Origin: Flavobacteriales bacterium
GTDB lineage: Bacteria > Bacteroidota > Bacteroidia > Flavobacteriales_F > PHOS-HE28
NCBI GenBank assembly: GCA_016713875.1
Contig: JADJOI010000003.1
Span: 3,224,001 to 3,288,000 of the forward strand
Direction: 5' to 3'
DNA: 64,000 nucleotides
The notes below the pieces were generated by a model. That model had not been told where the DNA came from, made no database searches, and saw only the letters and a list, made by a program, of their open reading frames with translations. This document shows, one piece after another, positions 27,222 through 36,543 of the stretch (its first letter is position 1; every line of letters begins with the position of its first letter). A program made the position numbers and the translations under genes.

Positions 27222-27553
27222 ACGCCACCGCGTTCGGCATGTACCGGTTGTTCGGGACCTTCGGTCCGTTCCACGTGGCCGCCGTGGTGAGCGCGCTCAC
27301 CATGTTCGCGGCAGCGAGCCTCCGGGTTCGGCGCACCGCTCGCCAGGTGGAGCCCACCTCGTCCCTGTATTGGTCCGTGCTCGGGCTGTATGCGGCTTTT
27401 TTCTCCGAGTTGATGGTGCGGGTGCGCATCAACGCCGCGTTCATGGTGCTGGTGTCGATCGCCACCGGGGCCACCATCTTCCTGGGGGCCCTGTTCCAGA
27501 ACCGGCTTGTGCGCCGGTGGAGCGCTGAGGTCCAGGACATACGGCCCGAGTGA
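27122..27553 (+). pseudogene. DUF2306-like membrane protein lacking its N-terminus
   Basis: From about 27140 the frame encodes VLLRRKGTWAHRRTGYVYVASMVV followed by three further membrane segments. The KGTxxHRRxGxxYV signature is that of DUF2306-type proteins, where it is normally preceded by one or two helices that are missing here. The apparent GTG start at 27122 lies inside the regulator. The piece appears to be the C-terminal part of a membrane protein fused out of frame to the regulator by the same deletion. Confidence 0.6.
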
Positions 27554-27608
27554 TCGTCGGGTCGTCGACGGGCGCAACCTGTTCGTCGAAGGAGGGTATC
27601 CCGGGCGG

Positions 27609-28583
27609 ATGACGGCCGTTCAACCGGCCATGTTCTGCCGCACGGAGCACTGGGAACGCTGCGCCACCCTGCGCGCCGCCGGATGGTGGCTGCTGATGGT
27701 GTGTGTGCTGGCGCTTGCGGCCTGCCGCAAGGAGCCCGAGGTGATCGGCGGCAACCAGGCCCCGAACTATGAAGGGGTCCCCACGGTCCTGGTGGAGAAC
27801 TACGTGAACCGCCTGTTCATCGACCTGCTGGGGCGCGAGCCGCTGGACGTGGAGATGAGCGCAGAGGTGGGCGCGCTGGAGGCGGCCGGCCTGTCGATGG
27901 CCGCACGCACCGCGCTGGTGCAGAAGGTGATGACCAGCACGGCTTTTCTGGCGGACGACAGCAGCTACCGAAACAAGTTCTGCACGCGCCTCTACGAGCT
28001 GAGCAAGGCCCGCTTCCTGGAGGGGGTGAGCGACGAGGTCATCGATGGCTTCATCGGAAACGCGCAACAACAGGCCCTGGCCGATTCGCTGGGCGGCAAC
28101 ACCGCCGGCCTCAACGCCGCCAACACCACGCTGGGTCGACTGCTCGCGCTCAAGCGCAGCCGCACCGACCTGCGCGACGGCCTCATCGGCATCGCCGAGA
28201 TGATGCGCCGCATGGTGCTGAACGCGGTGTACGACGAGATCCACATGAACAGCTTCAACTACGTGAACGCCACGTTCGACAACCTCCTGCTGCGCTACCC
28301 CACGGACGCGGAGTTCGACATCGCCTACGGCATGGTGGAGCAGAACACCGCAGGGGTGCTGTTCGGCCAGAGCGGACAGAACAAGGGCGAGTACGCCGCG
28401 TTGATGAGCGCCAGTGCCGAGGCCCGCGAAGGCCTGGTGCGATGGAGCTATGTGACGTTCATGGGCCGCTTGCCGGACACGGCCGAGACCGTGGCGGCGC
28501 TCGACGCGTTGGGCCCCACCACCGACATCGAGGACCTGCTGCTGCGGATCCTCATCACCGATGAATACGCCAACATCCAATAA
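27609..28583 (+). CDS. Lipoprotein, first gene of the surface operon
   Basis: About 324 residues. The N-terminus (up to LLMVCVLALAACRKEP) ends in a lipobox, so the protein is likely lipid-anchored. The mature part is alpha-helical; YVNRLFIDLLGREPLDVEM recalls the start of DUF1549/DUF1800-type domains that pair with DUF1501 proteins, but the match is short. Start choice is uncertain: ATG 27609 and ATG 27630 both give a leader. It begins a run of eight plus-strand genes spaced by at most about 12 bp, several of which are lipoproteins. The exact function is unknown. Confidence 0.7.
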   Translation: MTAVQPAMFCRTEHWERCATLRAAGWWLLMVCVLALAACRKEPEVIGGNQAPNYEGVPTVLVENYVNRLFIDLLGREPLDVEMSAEVGALEAAGLSMAARTALVQKVMTSTAFLADDSSYRNKFCTRLYELSKARFLEGVSDEVIDGFIGNAQQQALADSLGGNTAGLNAANTTLGRLLALKRSRTDLRDGLIGIAEMMRRMVLNAVYDEIHMNSFNYVNATFDNLLLRYPTDAEFDIAYGMVEQNTAGVLFGQSGQNKGEYAALMSASAEAREGLVRWSYVTFMGRLPDTAETVAALDALGPTTDIEDLLLRILITDEYANIQ

Positions 28584-28595
28584 ACACCGAAGACC

Positions 28596-28730
28596 ATGGA
28601 ACCGAAGACCCGCACCATCGTACAAGCCGCGCTGATCGTGATGATCGTCGCAGCCATCGTGATCACGCGCCGACCGGGAGAGCGCCCCGCCTCCACCCCC
28701 GATGCGCAGGCCACGGCAATGACCCGCTGA
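28596..28730 (+). CDS. Small single-span membrane protein
   Basis: A 44-residue peptide with one membrane helix (about residues 8-24, VQAALIVMIVAAIVI) and a short Arg- and Pro-containing tail. It lies 12 bp after the previous stop and 11 bp before the next start, exactly in register with operon spacing, which supports translation. No homology is recognised. Confidence 0.5.
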   Translation: MEPKTRTIVQAALIVMIVAAIVITRRPGERPASTPDAQATAMTR

Positions 28731-28741
28731 TCCGCTTCACC

Positions 28742-29221
28742 ATGCGCCGCCCGCTTCTCCTCGTGCTCACGCTCCTGCTGGTGGCCACGGGCTGCCATAA
28801 GGAGCCCATCTACGAGCTGGATCAGGTGGACCTGCGTCCGCCCAGCCCGGACAAGGACCAGTTGAAGACCAACGAGGAGTATGCGGCCATCCTGCACGCC
28901 AACCTGTTCCAGACCGGCCTCTCGGCCAACGCGCTCTTCGAGCTGGGGCAGTGCATCGAGAGCATCGGCGACAAGGAGCTGGCGCGCGAGGTGCTGATCA
29001 GCAACTTCATGAACAAGCCGGGGGTGATCCTGCCCTCGGACACGGCGATGCGCGCCGACCTGGACGCGTTCATCACCGATACCTACCGCCGGTTCCTGGT
29101 GCGCGACCCGTCCGAGGCGGAACGCACCTGGTTCCGCAACATGATCGCTGCGGACCCCAACATCACGTCCGAGCTGGTCTACTACGCGTTCGCGCTGAGC
29201 AACGAACACCTCTACTACTGA
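28742..29221 (+). CDS. Lipoprotein of the surface operon
   Basis: A 159-residue protein with a lipoprotein signal (LLLVATGCHKE). The mature part is helical, with EEYAAILHANLFQTGLSANALFELGQ and ending YAFALSNEHLYY. The C-terminal half, DTYRRFLVRDPSEAERTWFRNMI, resembles a DUF1800/DUF4214-like helical repeat and echoes the last part of the first operon gene (TFMGRLPDTAETVAALD), so the two lipoproteins may be distant relatives. Spacing to the next gene is 3 bp. The function is not known. Confidence 0.65.
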   Translation: MRRPLLLVLTLLLVATGCHKEPIYELDQVDLRPPSPDKDQLKTNEEYAAILHANLFQTGLSANALFELGQCIESIGDKELAREVLISNFMNKPGVILPSDTAMRADLDAFITDTYRRFLVRDPSEAERTWFRNMIAADPNITSELVYYAFALSNEHLYY

Positions 29222-29224
29222 GCC

Positions 29225-30556
29225 ATGGACCGTCGCCGTTTCATCCGCAAGGCCGGGGCCGCTGCCGCCGCGGCGTTCGCCGCGCCGTACATCCTGCCCA
29301 GCGGCCGGTTGTTCGCGGCCAGTGGCGGGGGCATGGCCCAGCACGTGGTGCTGGTGCTCTTCGCCGGCGGCGTGCGCCAGCAGGAGAGCGTGCTGCAGCG
29401 CTACTTGGCGGACAGCCAGGGCGAACCGTACGAGGGCAATGTGCTCTACAACATGCTGTCGGGCGCACCGCCGGAGATGAAGATCGTGTACGGCACCGGG
29501 CTAGGTGGCATCAACCCCATCCCGTCCGTGCTGGGGCAATCACTGCAGCAGCAGGGCACCCTGTTCCGGGAGATGCGTGCGGTGAGCACCGGTCACTTCG
29601 GCGGGCTGAACTCGCTGCTCCAGGGCAACACGGCCGCCACGCAGGGACTGCAGCAGAAGCCGCTCAACCCCACCATCTTCGAGTACCTGCGCCGCCATGC
29701 GGGCGTGCCGGCCAGCAAGTGCTGGTTCGTGGGCAACAGCATCGGTGGAAGCGTGCCCCTGCTCAACTACAGCGAGCACCCCACCTATGGCGCACGCTAC
29801 GGGGCCAACTTCTTCGCACCGAACGTCACGTTCGGTCCCTTGGGGCAGCAGTACCTCGGCGATGCCAAGGTCTACCACCCCGAGGAGCAGCTCGGTCCGG
29901 TGTACGCCATGAAGGCCTTCCTCGACAACAGCTTCGAACATGTGGTGGATGCGCCCACGGGCATCGGGAACACGGCGGCCGAGAAGGCGGACATCAAGGC
30001 CTTCATGGCCGAGATGTTCCAGCGCACGCAGAACGGCGCCATCGCCCACCCGCCGGTGCACGACAACGGCGACCTCACCACCGTGGGCTATGCCTGCGAG
30101 GTGATCCGGTGGTTCCAGCCCACGCTCACGGTGGTGAACCTCAGCGGAGTGGACGGGTGCCACAGCAACTTCACCGGCTACCTGGCCAGCCTGCACCGTG
30201 CCGACCATGCGGTGGGCCACCTGTGGAACTTCATCCAGACCCAGGTGCCGGGCATGGCGGGCAATACCACCTTGATCGCGGTGCCCGAGTGCGGGCGCAA
30301 CGACGACCCCAACGCGATCAAGGACCAGAACGACTGGTTCAGCTACGACCACAGCGACGCCAACGCGCACCGGGTCTTCGGCCTGATGGCCGGTGCCGGT
30401 GTGCAGGCCGGGCTCCAGGTGGGTTCCGAGGGCTCCCCCGTGGGGCTCGTCACGGACGCGGTGCCTACGGTGGCCGAGCTGCTCGGCATCAAGAACGAGG
30501 TGCTGTCCGCCGGGCTGATCGACCCCCAGAGCATGAGCCTCTTCGACCGGATCTGA
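29225..30556 (+). CDS. Tat-exported DUF1501-like protein
   Basis: A 443-residue protein with a twin-arginine signal (RRRFIRKAG, residues 3-11, then an Ala-rich helix). The body has alkaline-phosphatase-superfamily features of DUF1501 proteins: HVVLVLFAGGVRQQESV, GHFGGLNSLL, TVVNLSGVDGCHSN and TLIAVPECGRNDD, followed by FSYDHSDANAHRVFG. DUF1501 proteins are exported and often paired with DUF1800; substrates are unknown. Here it sits between two predicted cell-surface lipoprotein genes, consistent with a periplasmic or surface complex. Confidence 0.75.
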   Translation: MDRRRFIRKAGAAAAAAFAAPYILPSGRLFAASGGGMAQHVVLVLFAGGVRQQESVLQRYLADSQGEPYEGNVLYNMLSGAPPEMKIVYGTGLGGINPIPSVLGQSLQQQGTLFREMRAVSTGHFGGLNSLLQGNTAATQGLQQKPLNPTIFEYLRRHAGVPASKCWFVGNSIGGSVPLLNYSEHPTYGARYGANFFAPNVTFGPLGQQYLGDAKVYHPEEQLGPVYAMKAFLDNSFEHVVDAPTGIGNTAAEKADIKAFMAEMFQRTQNGAIAHPPVHDNGDLTTVGYACEVIRWFQPTLTVVNLSGVDGCHSNFTGYLASLHRADHAVGHLWNFIQTQVPGMAGNTTLIAVPECGRNDDPNAIKDQNDWFSYDHSDANAHRVFGLMAGAGVQAGLQVGSEGSPVGLVTDAVPTVAELLGIKNEVLSAGLIDPQSMSLFDRI

Positions 30557-30559
30557 ACC

Positions 30560-31492
30560 ATGCGCGGCCTCATCATTATCCTGGTCCCAGCGCTCGCGTT
30601 CACCGCCTGTAAAAAGGAGGAGAACCCCTTCGACGCGATCGAATGGCCTGTGGAGGAGCCCGTGGCGCAGCTGCTTCCGTTGAGCAATTTCGCAGGGCTG
30701 CACCAGCGCATCTTCCGACCGACGTGCGCGGTGAGCGGCTGCCATGACGGCACCTTCGAGCCGGAGTTCCGCTCCATCGCCGGTGCGTACAACTCGCTCG
30801 TGCTGCATCCGGTGACGGCGAACGACCCGCAGCAGAGCTTCACCTACCGCGTGGTGCCGGGCGATGCCCAGGCCTCCTTTCTGCACGAGCGGCTCACCGC
30901 CTTCGTCCCGAACACCAGCGGCATCATGCCGCTGGACTTGCTACAGGACAGCGACTGGCCGGCGAACGAGCAGGCGTACATCGCGGCCATCACCGCTTGG
31001 ATCGAGGGTGGCGCCCTGGACATGTACGGCCAGCCGCCCTCCGTGGGCAACCAGCGGCCGCAGGCCGTGGGTCTGAGGGCGGTGCCGGCCGGCACCACAG
31101 GCCCGGCCTACCCGCGGGCCACCGGTGTGGGGGTGCAGCCCATCGAGGTCCCTGCCGCGCCGATCGACCTGTGGTTCGCCTTTGCGGATGATGCCACCGC
31201 CCCGGCCGCGTTCACGCACAACACCTTCCGCGCCGCGCCATCGCTCGCGGCCTTCCCCACCGTGCCGGAGCAGCCGCTGCACACCGGCTCCACCTGTGCG
31301 GGAACGGACTTCAGCGGTGCCCCGGTCACCTTCACGCACCGCGCTGCGCTCGACCTCACCGGCATGAGTTCCGGCAGCACGGTGTTCGTGCGGGCCTATG
31401 TCGATGATGGCGACCATGACACGGTGACGGAGGTGCCCAACGACGGCAGCAGCAACGAAGTGGTCACCCTGTTCACCCTGCGCATCCCATGA
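30560..31492 (+). CDS. Lipoprotein with a cytochrome-like CX4CH motif
   Basis: A 310-residue predicted lipoprotein (LAFTACKKEE). Near residue 55 it has RPTCAVSGCHDG, a CX4CH variant of the heme c motif found in surface cytochrome-like domains, followed by FLHERL and GIMPLDLL, typical of the PSCxxxxCH family in which a distal Met would ligate heme. Residues about 150-300 form a separate beta domain with a Cys pair. Whether heme is bound is uncertain. The stop overlaps the next start (ATGA). Confidence 0.7.
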   Translation: MRGLIIILVPALAFTACKKEENPFDAIEWPVEEPVAQLLPLSNFAGLHQRIFRPTCAVSGCHDGTFEPEFRSIAGAYNSLVLHPVTANDPQQSFTYRVVPGDAQASFLHERLTAFVPNTSGIMPLDLLQDSDWPANEQAYIAAITAWIEGGALDMYGQPPSVGNQRPQAVGLRAVPAGTTGPAYPRATGVGVQPIEVPAAPIDLWFAFADDATAPAAFTHNTFRAAPSLAAFPTVPEQPLHTGSTCAGTDFSGAPVTFTHRAALDLTGMSSGSTVFVRAYVDDGDHDTVTEVPNDGSSNEVVTLFTLRIP

Positions 31493-31938
31493 GGTCCGTG
31501 ATCGCGCTTGGGATGGTCCTGACCCTTGCAGCCTGCCGCAAGGAGGCCGCGCTGGACCCGGTGCCGGCGATCGAGCTGGTGAGTGTCGGCCCGCAGCAGG
31601 TCATGGCGTTCGATGAGCCGGTGCGGGTGCGCTTCACCTACGCCGACGGCGATGGTGATCTGGGCACCGACGATCCGGATGCGTACACCTTGTGGGTCAA
31701 GGACAGCCGGTTGGCGACAGCTGACGGTTACCACATCCCTCCACTGGCCCCCCCGGATGCGCAGGTCGCGATCCAGGGAGAACTGGAGGTGGAGCTGAGC
31801 CCGCTCTTCCTGCTGGGCAACAGCGGCCAGGAGGTGATGACCTACAGCTTCTTCGTCACCGACCGTGCAGGCAACCGCAGCAACGAGCTCAGCACCTCCG
31901 CCATCACCATCGTGGCGGACACCACACACGCACCGTGA
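31489..31938 (+). CDS. Lipoprotein with a beta-sandwich domain
   Basis: A 149-residue protein with a lipobox (TLAACRKE) and one Ig/cadherin-like beta domain (RFTYADGDGDLGTDDPDAYTLWV). The DGDGDLGxDD acidic loop may bind calcium. Related small lipoproteins in Bacteroidota accompany surface adhesins. It is translationally coupled to the cytochrome-like gene by overlap and lies 3 bp before the large adhesin gene. Confidence 0.65.
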   Translation: MRSVIALGMVLTLAACRKEAALDPVPAIELVSVGPQQVMAFDEPVRVRFTYADGDGDLGTDDPDAYTLWVKDSRLATADGYHIPPLAPPDAQVAIQGELEVELSPLFLLGNSGQEVMTYSFFVTDRAGNRSNELSTSAITIVADTTHAP

Positions 31939-31941
31939 GCC

Positions 31942-34900
31942 ATGCGTCGCCTGCTCGCCGCGATCGCCGTCCCGGGCCTGTTGCCGCTCCACGCGCAGCT
32001 GCTGCCGGAGTTCAACATGGCGGACACCACGGTGACCCTGTGCAAGGGCATCCTGTTGGACAGTGAGGAGGGCCCGGGCGGCAACATCTACGGCAACAAC
32101 GAGGATCTGGTCTTCACCATCGATGCGGGCAGCACCATCACCCTGGTGTTCGAGCCCACCTTCTGCCTGGAACAGGGGCTGGACCTCCTCACCTTCCACG
32201 ACGGTCCCTCGATCACCAGCCCGCAGATCGGGCCGGCGTATTCGGGCATCGTTGCGCCGCCGCCGATCATCGCCACCAGCGGCCAGCTCACCATCCACTT
32301 CGTCAGCGACGAGAACGTGGCGTACTGCGGGTTCGAAGCGCAATGGACCAGCGTGGCCGAGCCACCCGTGCCGCCGGTGATGAGCGTGCCGGTCGCGCCG
32401 CTCTGTGCCGCCTCCGGCATCACCCTGCAGTTCAGCTACCCGATCCCGTGCGACTCCATCGATCCGGGCGCCTTCGTGGTCACCGGGTCCGGAGATCCGG
32501 CGGTCACCGGGGCCATGCCGGTCACCTGCACTGGAGGAGAGACCTCCACGGTGCTGCTCGGCATCGATCCGCCCTTCGACCGCAACTGCCCGTACACGGT
32601 GGCCTTCACGCTGGGATTGAAGGACCGCTGCGACTCGCTCTGGTACTTCACCCTGACCGCGAACACGCAGGTCACCACCTGTCCGCTCGGGGTGTTGCTG
32701 GAGGTGGCGGACGACACGCTGTGCGCAGGCACCTGCACCACCCTGTTCGCCGATGTGCAGGGCTGCCTCACGTACACGTTCAGCTGGGATCAGGGGATCA
32801 CCGGGGGTGCGGGGCCCCACACGATCTGCCCCACCAGCACCACGACCTATACCGTGCAGGTCACCGAAAATGGCACCGGCCAGACGGCGACGGGCTCGGT
32901 GACGGTGCTGGTGGACGATCCACAGATCGCGGCGCTGCCGGCGACCGTGTGCCAGTCGGCCGCGCCCTTCGACCTGCAGGCCACGCCGCCTGGCGGATGG
33001 TGGAGCGGAGCCGGTGTGCTGGACAGCCTGCTGGGCACCTTCGAACCGGACACCGCCGGCCCCGGCACCCACGTGCTCACCTACACGCTTCCCGGTGGTT
33101 GCGCCGATGCCATCACCCTGGTGGTGGACAGCATGGACGCCAGCTTCACGCACGCCGCCTGCCCGGGCAGCGCGCCGTTCCAGCTGCCTGAGGCCACGCC
33201 GATGGGCGGCACCTGGAGCGGCCCGTACGTACAGCCGAACGGCCTCTTCGATCCGGCCGTCGCAGGCGCCTACCTGCTCACCTACACGGCCGGCGCGTGC
33301 AGCGATACGGTGACGGTGAACGTGGGCGACATCGTGGCGCAAACCCAACTGGACACCGTGTGCCAGAGCACCTGGCCCTTCGCGATCGCCGCGCAGCCCT
33401 TCGGCGGGCGTTGGCGCGGCCCCGGCATCGTGGACAGCATCCAGGGTGTCTTCGATCCCGATGAGGCCGGTGGTGGCGACCATGTGATCGACTACGTGCT
33501 CCACGGCTGCGATGTGCAGTTCACCATCCACGTGAAGCCGGTGGACATCGGAGGTGGCCACAGCGCATGCCCGTCCCAGGGGTTGTTCACGCTTTCCCCC
33601 GCCCCCGTTCCGCCGGGTGGCCTGTGGAGCGGCGACGGCATCGTGGACCCGGTCGCGGGCACCTATGATCCCGTTCAGGCGGGCATGGGTTGGGATGAGC
33701 TGACCTACGCGGCGCCGAACGGGTGCGTGGACACCATCGGCATCCTGGTGGGCTGGACCGAACTGAACGACGACACGCTCTTCTTCTGTGCCGGCGACGA
33801 TGCGCTCGTACTGAACGAACAGAGCACCGGTCGCACCCCCTGGGATGGCATCTGGTCGGGACCCGGCATCGGCACCAACGCGGACGGCGATCCGGTCTTC
33901 GATCCGAACACGGCGGGGATCGGCGTGCATGTGCTGCACTACGATGCCAACACCTGCGGTGACACGATGCTGGCCATCGTGCACCCTGCGCAGCTGGTGC
34001 CCGATCAGTTCACGGCATGCAGTGCGGACGCACCCTTCCTGCTGGCCTCGGTGCCGCCGGGGGCGGACTGGCAGGGCACGGCGACATCCCCCTCCGGAAG
34101 CTTCGACCCGGCCGCGGCCGGCGAGGGTACGCATGTGGTGCACTTCACCACGCCGGCGGGATGTGCGGACAGCGTGACGGTCACGGTGCTCCTCTTCCAG
34201 CAGGCGTCCATCAGCGGGGTGGAGGACACCTACTGTTCCAACGATGTGCTTGTCGATGTGGCTCTTGAGCCGCCCGGTGGCGTGCTCACCGGCCTGACGG
34301 ACACGCTCTTCAACCCCGCCCAGCTGGCGGACGGCACCTACACCATCGTGTACACAGTGGGCAGCGGGAACTGCCAGAGCAGCGCCAGCTTCACCTTCAC
34401 CGACCATCCTGCGCTCACCACCCAGGTGGACGTGAGCACCAGCACGATCTGCGAGGACGGGGGCAGCAGCATCACGGTGAACACCAGCGGCGGCCTGCCC
34501 GGCGGCTTCATCTCCCATCAATGGAGCGATGGCCTGTTCCCGGTGCCCACGCAGAACGTGCAACCTGTTGCCACCACCACCTACATCGTGGCCACCACCG
34601 ATGGCTGCAGCGATCCCGTGGTGGACAGCATCACCATCACGGTGCATCCGCCGTTCCAGGAGGCCTTCACGTTCAGTGCGATGCAGTGCTACGGAGAGGC
34701 GGGCCACGTGGCTGGGAGCGTGTCCGGCGATGGCACCTACACCTTCTCCTGGGCCACCGTTCCACCGCAGACAGGTGACAGCATCGCGCTGCCCGCCGGC
34801 ACGGTGGTGAACGTGGAGGTGACGAACGACCAGACCGGGTGTGCGCATGACACGCTCATCCAGATCCCCAGCTGGCCCGCGGTCACCGCCCTGTTCAGCC

Positions 34901-35409
34901 CGAATCCGGATGAACCCTGTGTGCCATGGGAGCAGCGCGAGGTGACCTTCATCGACCTCAGTCTGAACGCCACGGGCGGCTATTGGGTGATCGCTGGTGA
35001 TACCCTGCCGTACGCGTGGGGCACCGATCCTCAGTACGAACACGGTGTGGCGGGAACCTACAACGTGCAGCTCGTGGTGTGGAACGACGGCGGCTGCACC
35101 GACAGCCTCGGCATGGACATCTGCATCCGCGATAGCGAGGCGGTCTTCGTACCCGATGCGTTCAGCCCGAACGGCGATGGGTTGAACGACATCCTCTTCG
35201 CCCGCGCTCCGGCCGCACTGGAGCTGGAGTTCGCCGTGTATGACCGCTGGGGCGCACAGGTGTTCCGCAGTACCACCACCGATCACGGCTGGGACGGCAC
35301 GGCCGACGGAGCGCTCAGTCCCAGCGGCGTATACCTCTACACGCTGCGCGCCCGACTGGACGATGGGGCGATGGAGGAGCGCACCGGAAACATCACCCTG
35401 GTCCGATGA
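31942..35409 (+). CDS. Large T9SS type B adhesin with CUB-like and Ig-like repeats
   Basis: A 1155-residue secreted protein. After the signal peptide (ends LLPLHAQ), a CUB-like domain spans about residues 25-140. From about 334 to 750 there are six tandem units of about 65-75 residues with the pattern C..xxPFxL...PxGGxWxGxG..D...GxFDPxxAGxGxH.L.Y. The last 90 residues form a gliding-motility-associated C-terminal (CHU_C) type B sorting domain starting AVFVPDAFSPNGDGLND. Its partner is the PorP/SprF gene directly downstream, with overlapping stop and start. It is likely exposed on the cell surface. Confidence 0.85.
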   Translation: MRRLLAAIAVPGLLPLHAQLLPEFNMADTTVTLCKGILLDSEEGPGGNIYGNNEDLVFTIDAGSTITLVFEPTFCLEQGLDLLTFHDGPSITSPQIGPAYSGIVAPPPIIATSGQLTIHFVSDENVAYCGFEAQWTSVAEPPVPPVMSVPVAPLCAASGITLQFSYPIPCDSIDPGAFVVTGSGDPAVTGAMPVTCTGGETSTVLLGIDPPFDRNCPYTVAFTLGLKDRCDSLWYFTLTANTQVTTCPLGVLLEVADDTLCAGTCTTLFADVQGCLTYTFSWDQGITGGAGPHTICPTSTTTYTVQVTENGTGQTATGSVTVLVDDPQIAALPATVCQSAAPFDLQATPPGGWWSGAGVLDSLLGTFEPDTAGPGTHVLTYTLPGGCADAITLVVDSMDASFTHAACPGSAPFQLPEATPMGGTWSGPYVQPNGLFDPAVAGAYLLTYTAGACSDTVTVNVGDIVAQTQLDTVCQSTWPFAIAAQPFGGRWRGPGIVDSIQGVFDPDEAGGGDHVIDYVLHGCDVQFTIHVKPVDIGGGHSACPSQGLFTLSPAPVPPGGLWSGDGIVDPVAGTYDPVQAGMGWDELTYAAPNGCVDTIGILVGWTELNDDTLFFCAGDDALVLNEQSTGRTPWDGIWSGPGIGTNADGDPVFDPNTAGIGVHVLHYDANTCGDTMLAIVHPAQLVPDQFTACSADAPFLLASVPPGADWQGTATSPSGSFDPAAAGEGTHVVHFTTPAGCADSVTVTVLLFQQASISGVEDTYCSNDVLVDVALEPPGGVLTGLTDTLFNPAQLADGTYTIVYTVGSGNCQSSASFTFTDHPALTTQVDVSTSTICEDGGSSITVNTSGGLPGGFISHQWSDGLFPVPTQNVQPVATTTYIVATTDGCSDPVVDSITITVHPPFQEAFTFSAMQCYGEAGHVAGSVSGDGTYTFSWATVPPQTGDSIALPAGTVVNVEVTNDQTGCAHDTLIQIPSWPAVTALFSPNPDEPCVPWEQREVTFIDLSLNATGGYWVIAGDTLPYAWGTDPQYEHGVAGTYNVQLVVWNDGGCTDSLGMDICIRDSEAVFVPDAFSPNGDGLNDILFARAPAALELEFAVYDRWGAQVFRSTTTDHGWDGTADGALSPSGVYLYTLRARLDDGAMEERTGNITLVR

Positions 35410-36437
35410 GCCGCACCACGCACCTCGCCCTGGGCCTTGGCACCCTTTTGCTCTGCGGGGCACGCGGGAGCGCGCAGGATGTGCATTTCAGTCAGTTCTT
35501 CGATGCCCCCCTGGTGTTGAACCCGGCCGTGGCGGGCGACATCGAGGGCGATCAACGCGTGGCGCTGTTCCACCGCACCCAATGGCAGAGCGTGGGCAGC
35601 CCCTTTCGCACGCATGCGCTGAGCTATGATCTGCCTGTGTTCCGTGGGCGCATGCGCGGCCGCTATCTGGGTGTGGGCGTGCATGCCTTCAACGACCGCG
35701 CGGGCAGCACCCGGTTCGGCGACACGCAGGGCAACCTCAGCGTATCCTATGCCTTGCGCAGCGGTGAGCGCACCTTGATCGCGCTGGGGCTGCAGGGCGG
35801 CTACGGACAGCGGAGCGCCGTGCTGAACGGCATGCGCTGGGACAGCCAGTACAACGGGGCGGGCTACGACCCCTCGCTGCCCAGCGGCGAAACGGCGGCC
35901 TCGAGCACCAGCGCGTTCATCGACCTGGGGGCGGGTCTGCTCTGCCGGGGTGAGACCGTTGGCGGGTTGCAGTGGAGCTCGGGTCTGGCGGTGATGCACC
36001 TCAACCAGCCCGGCATCTCCCTCTTTGGTTCGGCGGAGGACCGCTTGTTGCGGCGCTACACGGCGCACGCGGAACTCCGCATCAGCGGTGACCGCTGGAC
36101 CTGGATGCCCAAGGTGTACGTATCGCAACAGGGTGCTGCGCGCGAGGTCATCTTCGGCACCTTGATGCACCGCCGCATCGGTCAGGACTCGCGCTACACC
36201 ACCGACAAGACATCCAGCGCCTTCCACCTCGGGCTGTTCTACCGCTGGAACGACGCGGTGGTGCCGATGCTGCGCTTCGAGCATCGCCGCAAGCTGGCCA
36301 TCGGGCTCAGCTACGACATCAACGTGAGCCGGTTGCGCAGCAGCACGCACCTGCGCGGGGGCATGGAGATCAGCCTGCAGTGGGTGGGTGCGTTCAGCGA
36401 CCAGCGGCGGGTGCTGCCCAAGGGGAGGGCGAACTAG
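35406..36437 (+). CDS. PorP/SprF family T9SS outer-membrane protein
   Basis: A 343-residue outer-membrane protein with a signal peptide (cleaved near GSAQD) followed by DVHFSQFFDAPLVLNPAVAG, the hallmark of PorP/SprF. The rest is beta-barrel with strands such as LGVGVHAFNDRAG, ending AFSDQRRVLPKGRAN. SprF-type proteins bind type B CTDs and help display the cognate adhesin; the gene overlaps the adhesin gene by ATGA, so the two form a delivery pair. The stop codon overlaps the stub of a cpeT-like gene on the other strand. Confidence 0.92.
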   Translation: MSRTTHLALGLGTLLLCGARGSAQDVHFSQFFDAPLVLNPAVAGDIEGDQRVALFHRTQWQSVGSPFRTHALSYDLPVFRGRMRGRYLGVGVHAFNDRAGSTRFGDTQGNLSVSYALRSGERTLIALGLQGGYGQRSAVLNGMRWDSQYNGAGYDPSLPSGETAASSTSAFIDLGAGLLCRGETVGGLQWSSGLAVMHLNQPGISLFGSAEDRLLRRYTAHAELRISGDRWTWMPKVYVSQQGAAREVIFGTLMHRRIGQDSRYTTDKTSSAFHLGLFYRWNDAVVPMLRFEHRRKLAIGLSYDINVSRLRSSTHLRGGMEISLQWVGAFSDQRRVLPKGRAN

Positions 36438-36482
36438 CGCCGCTTGATGAAGACGTAGCCGCCCTTCTCCGCGCCCCACACC
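36434..36482 (-). pseudogene. Stub: 3' end of a cpeT-like gene
   Basis: On the minus strand this reads VWGAEKGGYVFIKRR and a stop. The 39 bases 36444-36482 are identical to 40824-40862, the 3' end of the intact CpeT-like gene; only the last codons differ (RR here, LKP there). The two copies are direct repeats 4380 bp apart and enclose the two delta-60-repeat genes. Confidence 0.85.
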
Positions 36483-36498
36483 CGCGCGAGTGTTTGCA

Positions 36499-36536
36499 CG
36501 ATACGCGAACCAAATTGCCGAGGGGCGAGCGTATCG
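36499..36536. terminator. Hairpin near the delta-60 gene end
   Basis: An 8-bp inverted repeat (CGATACGC / GCGTATCG) encloses 22 bases just downstream of the minus-strand gene that ends at 36544. A terminator is plausible. Confidence 0.45.
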
Positions 36537-36543
36537 ATCCGGA

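Noticed and set aside
31396..35463. A 1355-codon open frame antisense to the adhesin
   Set aside because: His/Arg/Gly-rich with no domain; the plus-strand frame has a signal peptide, repeats and a sorting domain.
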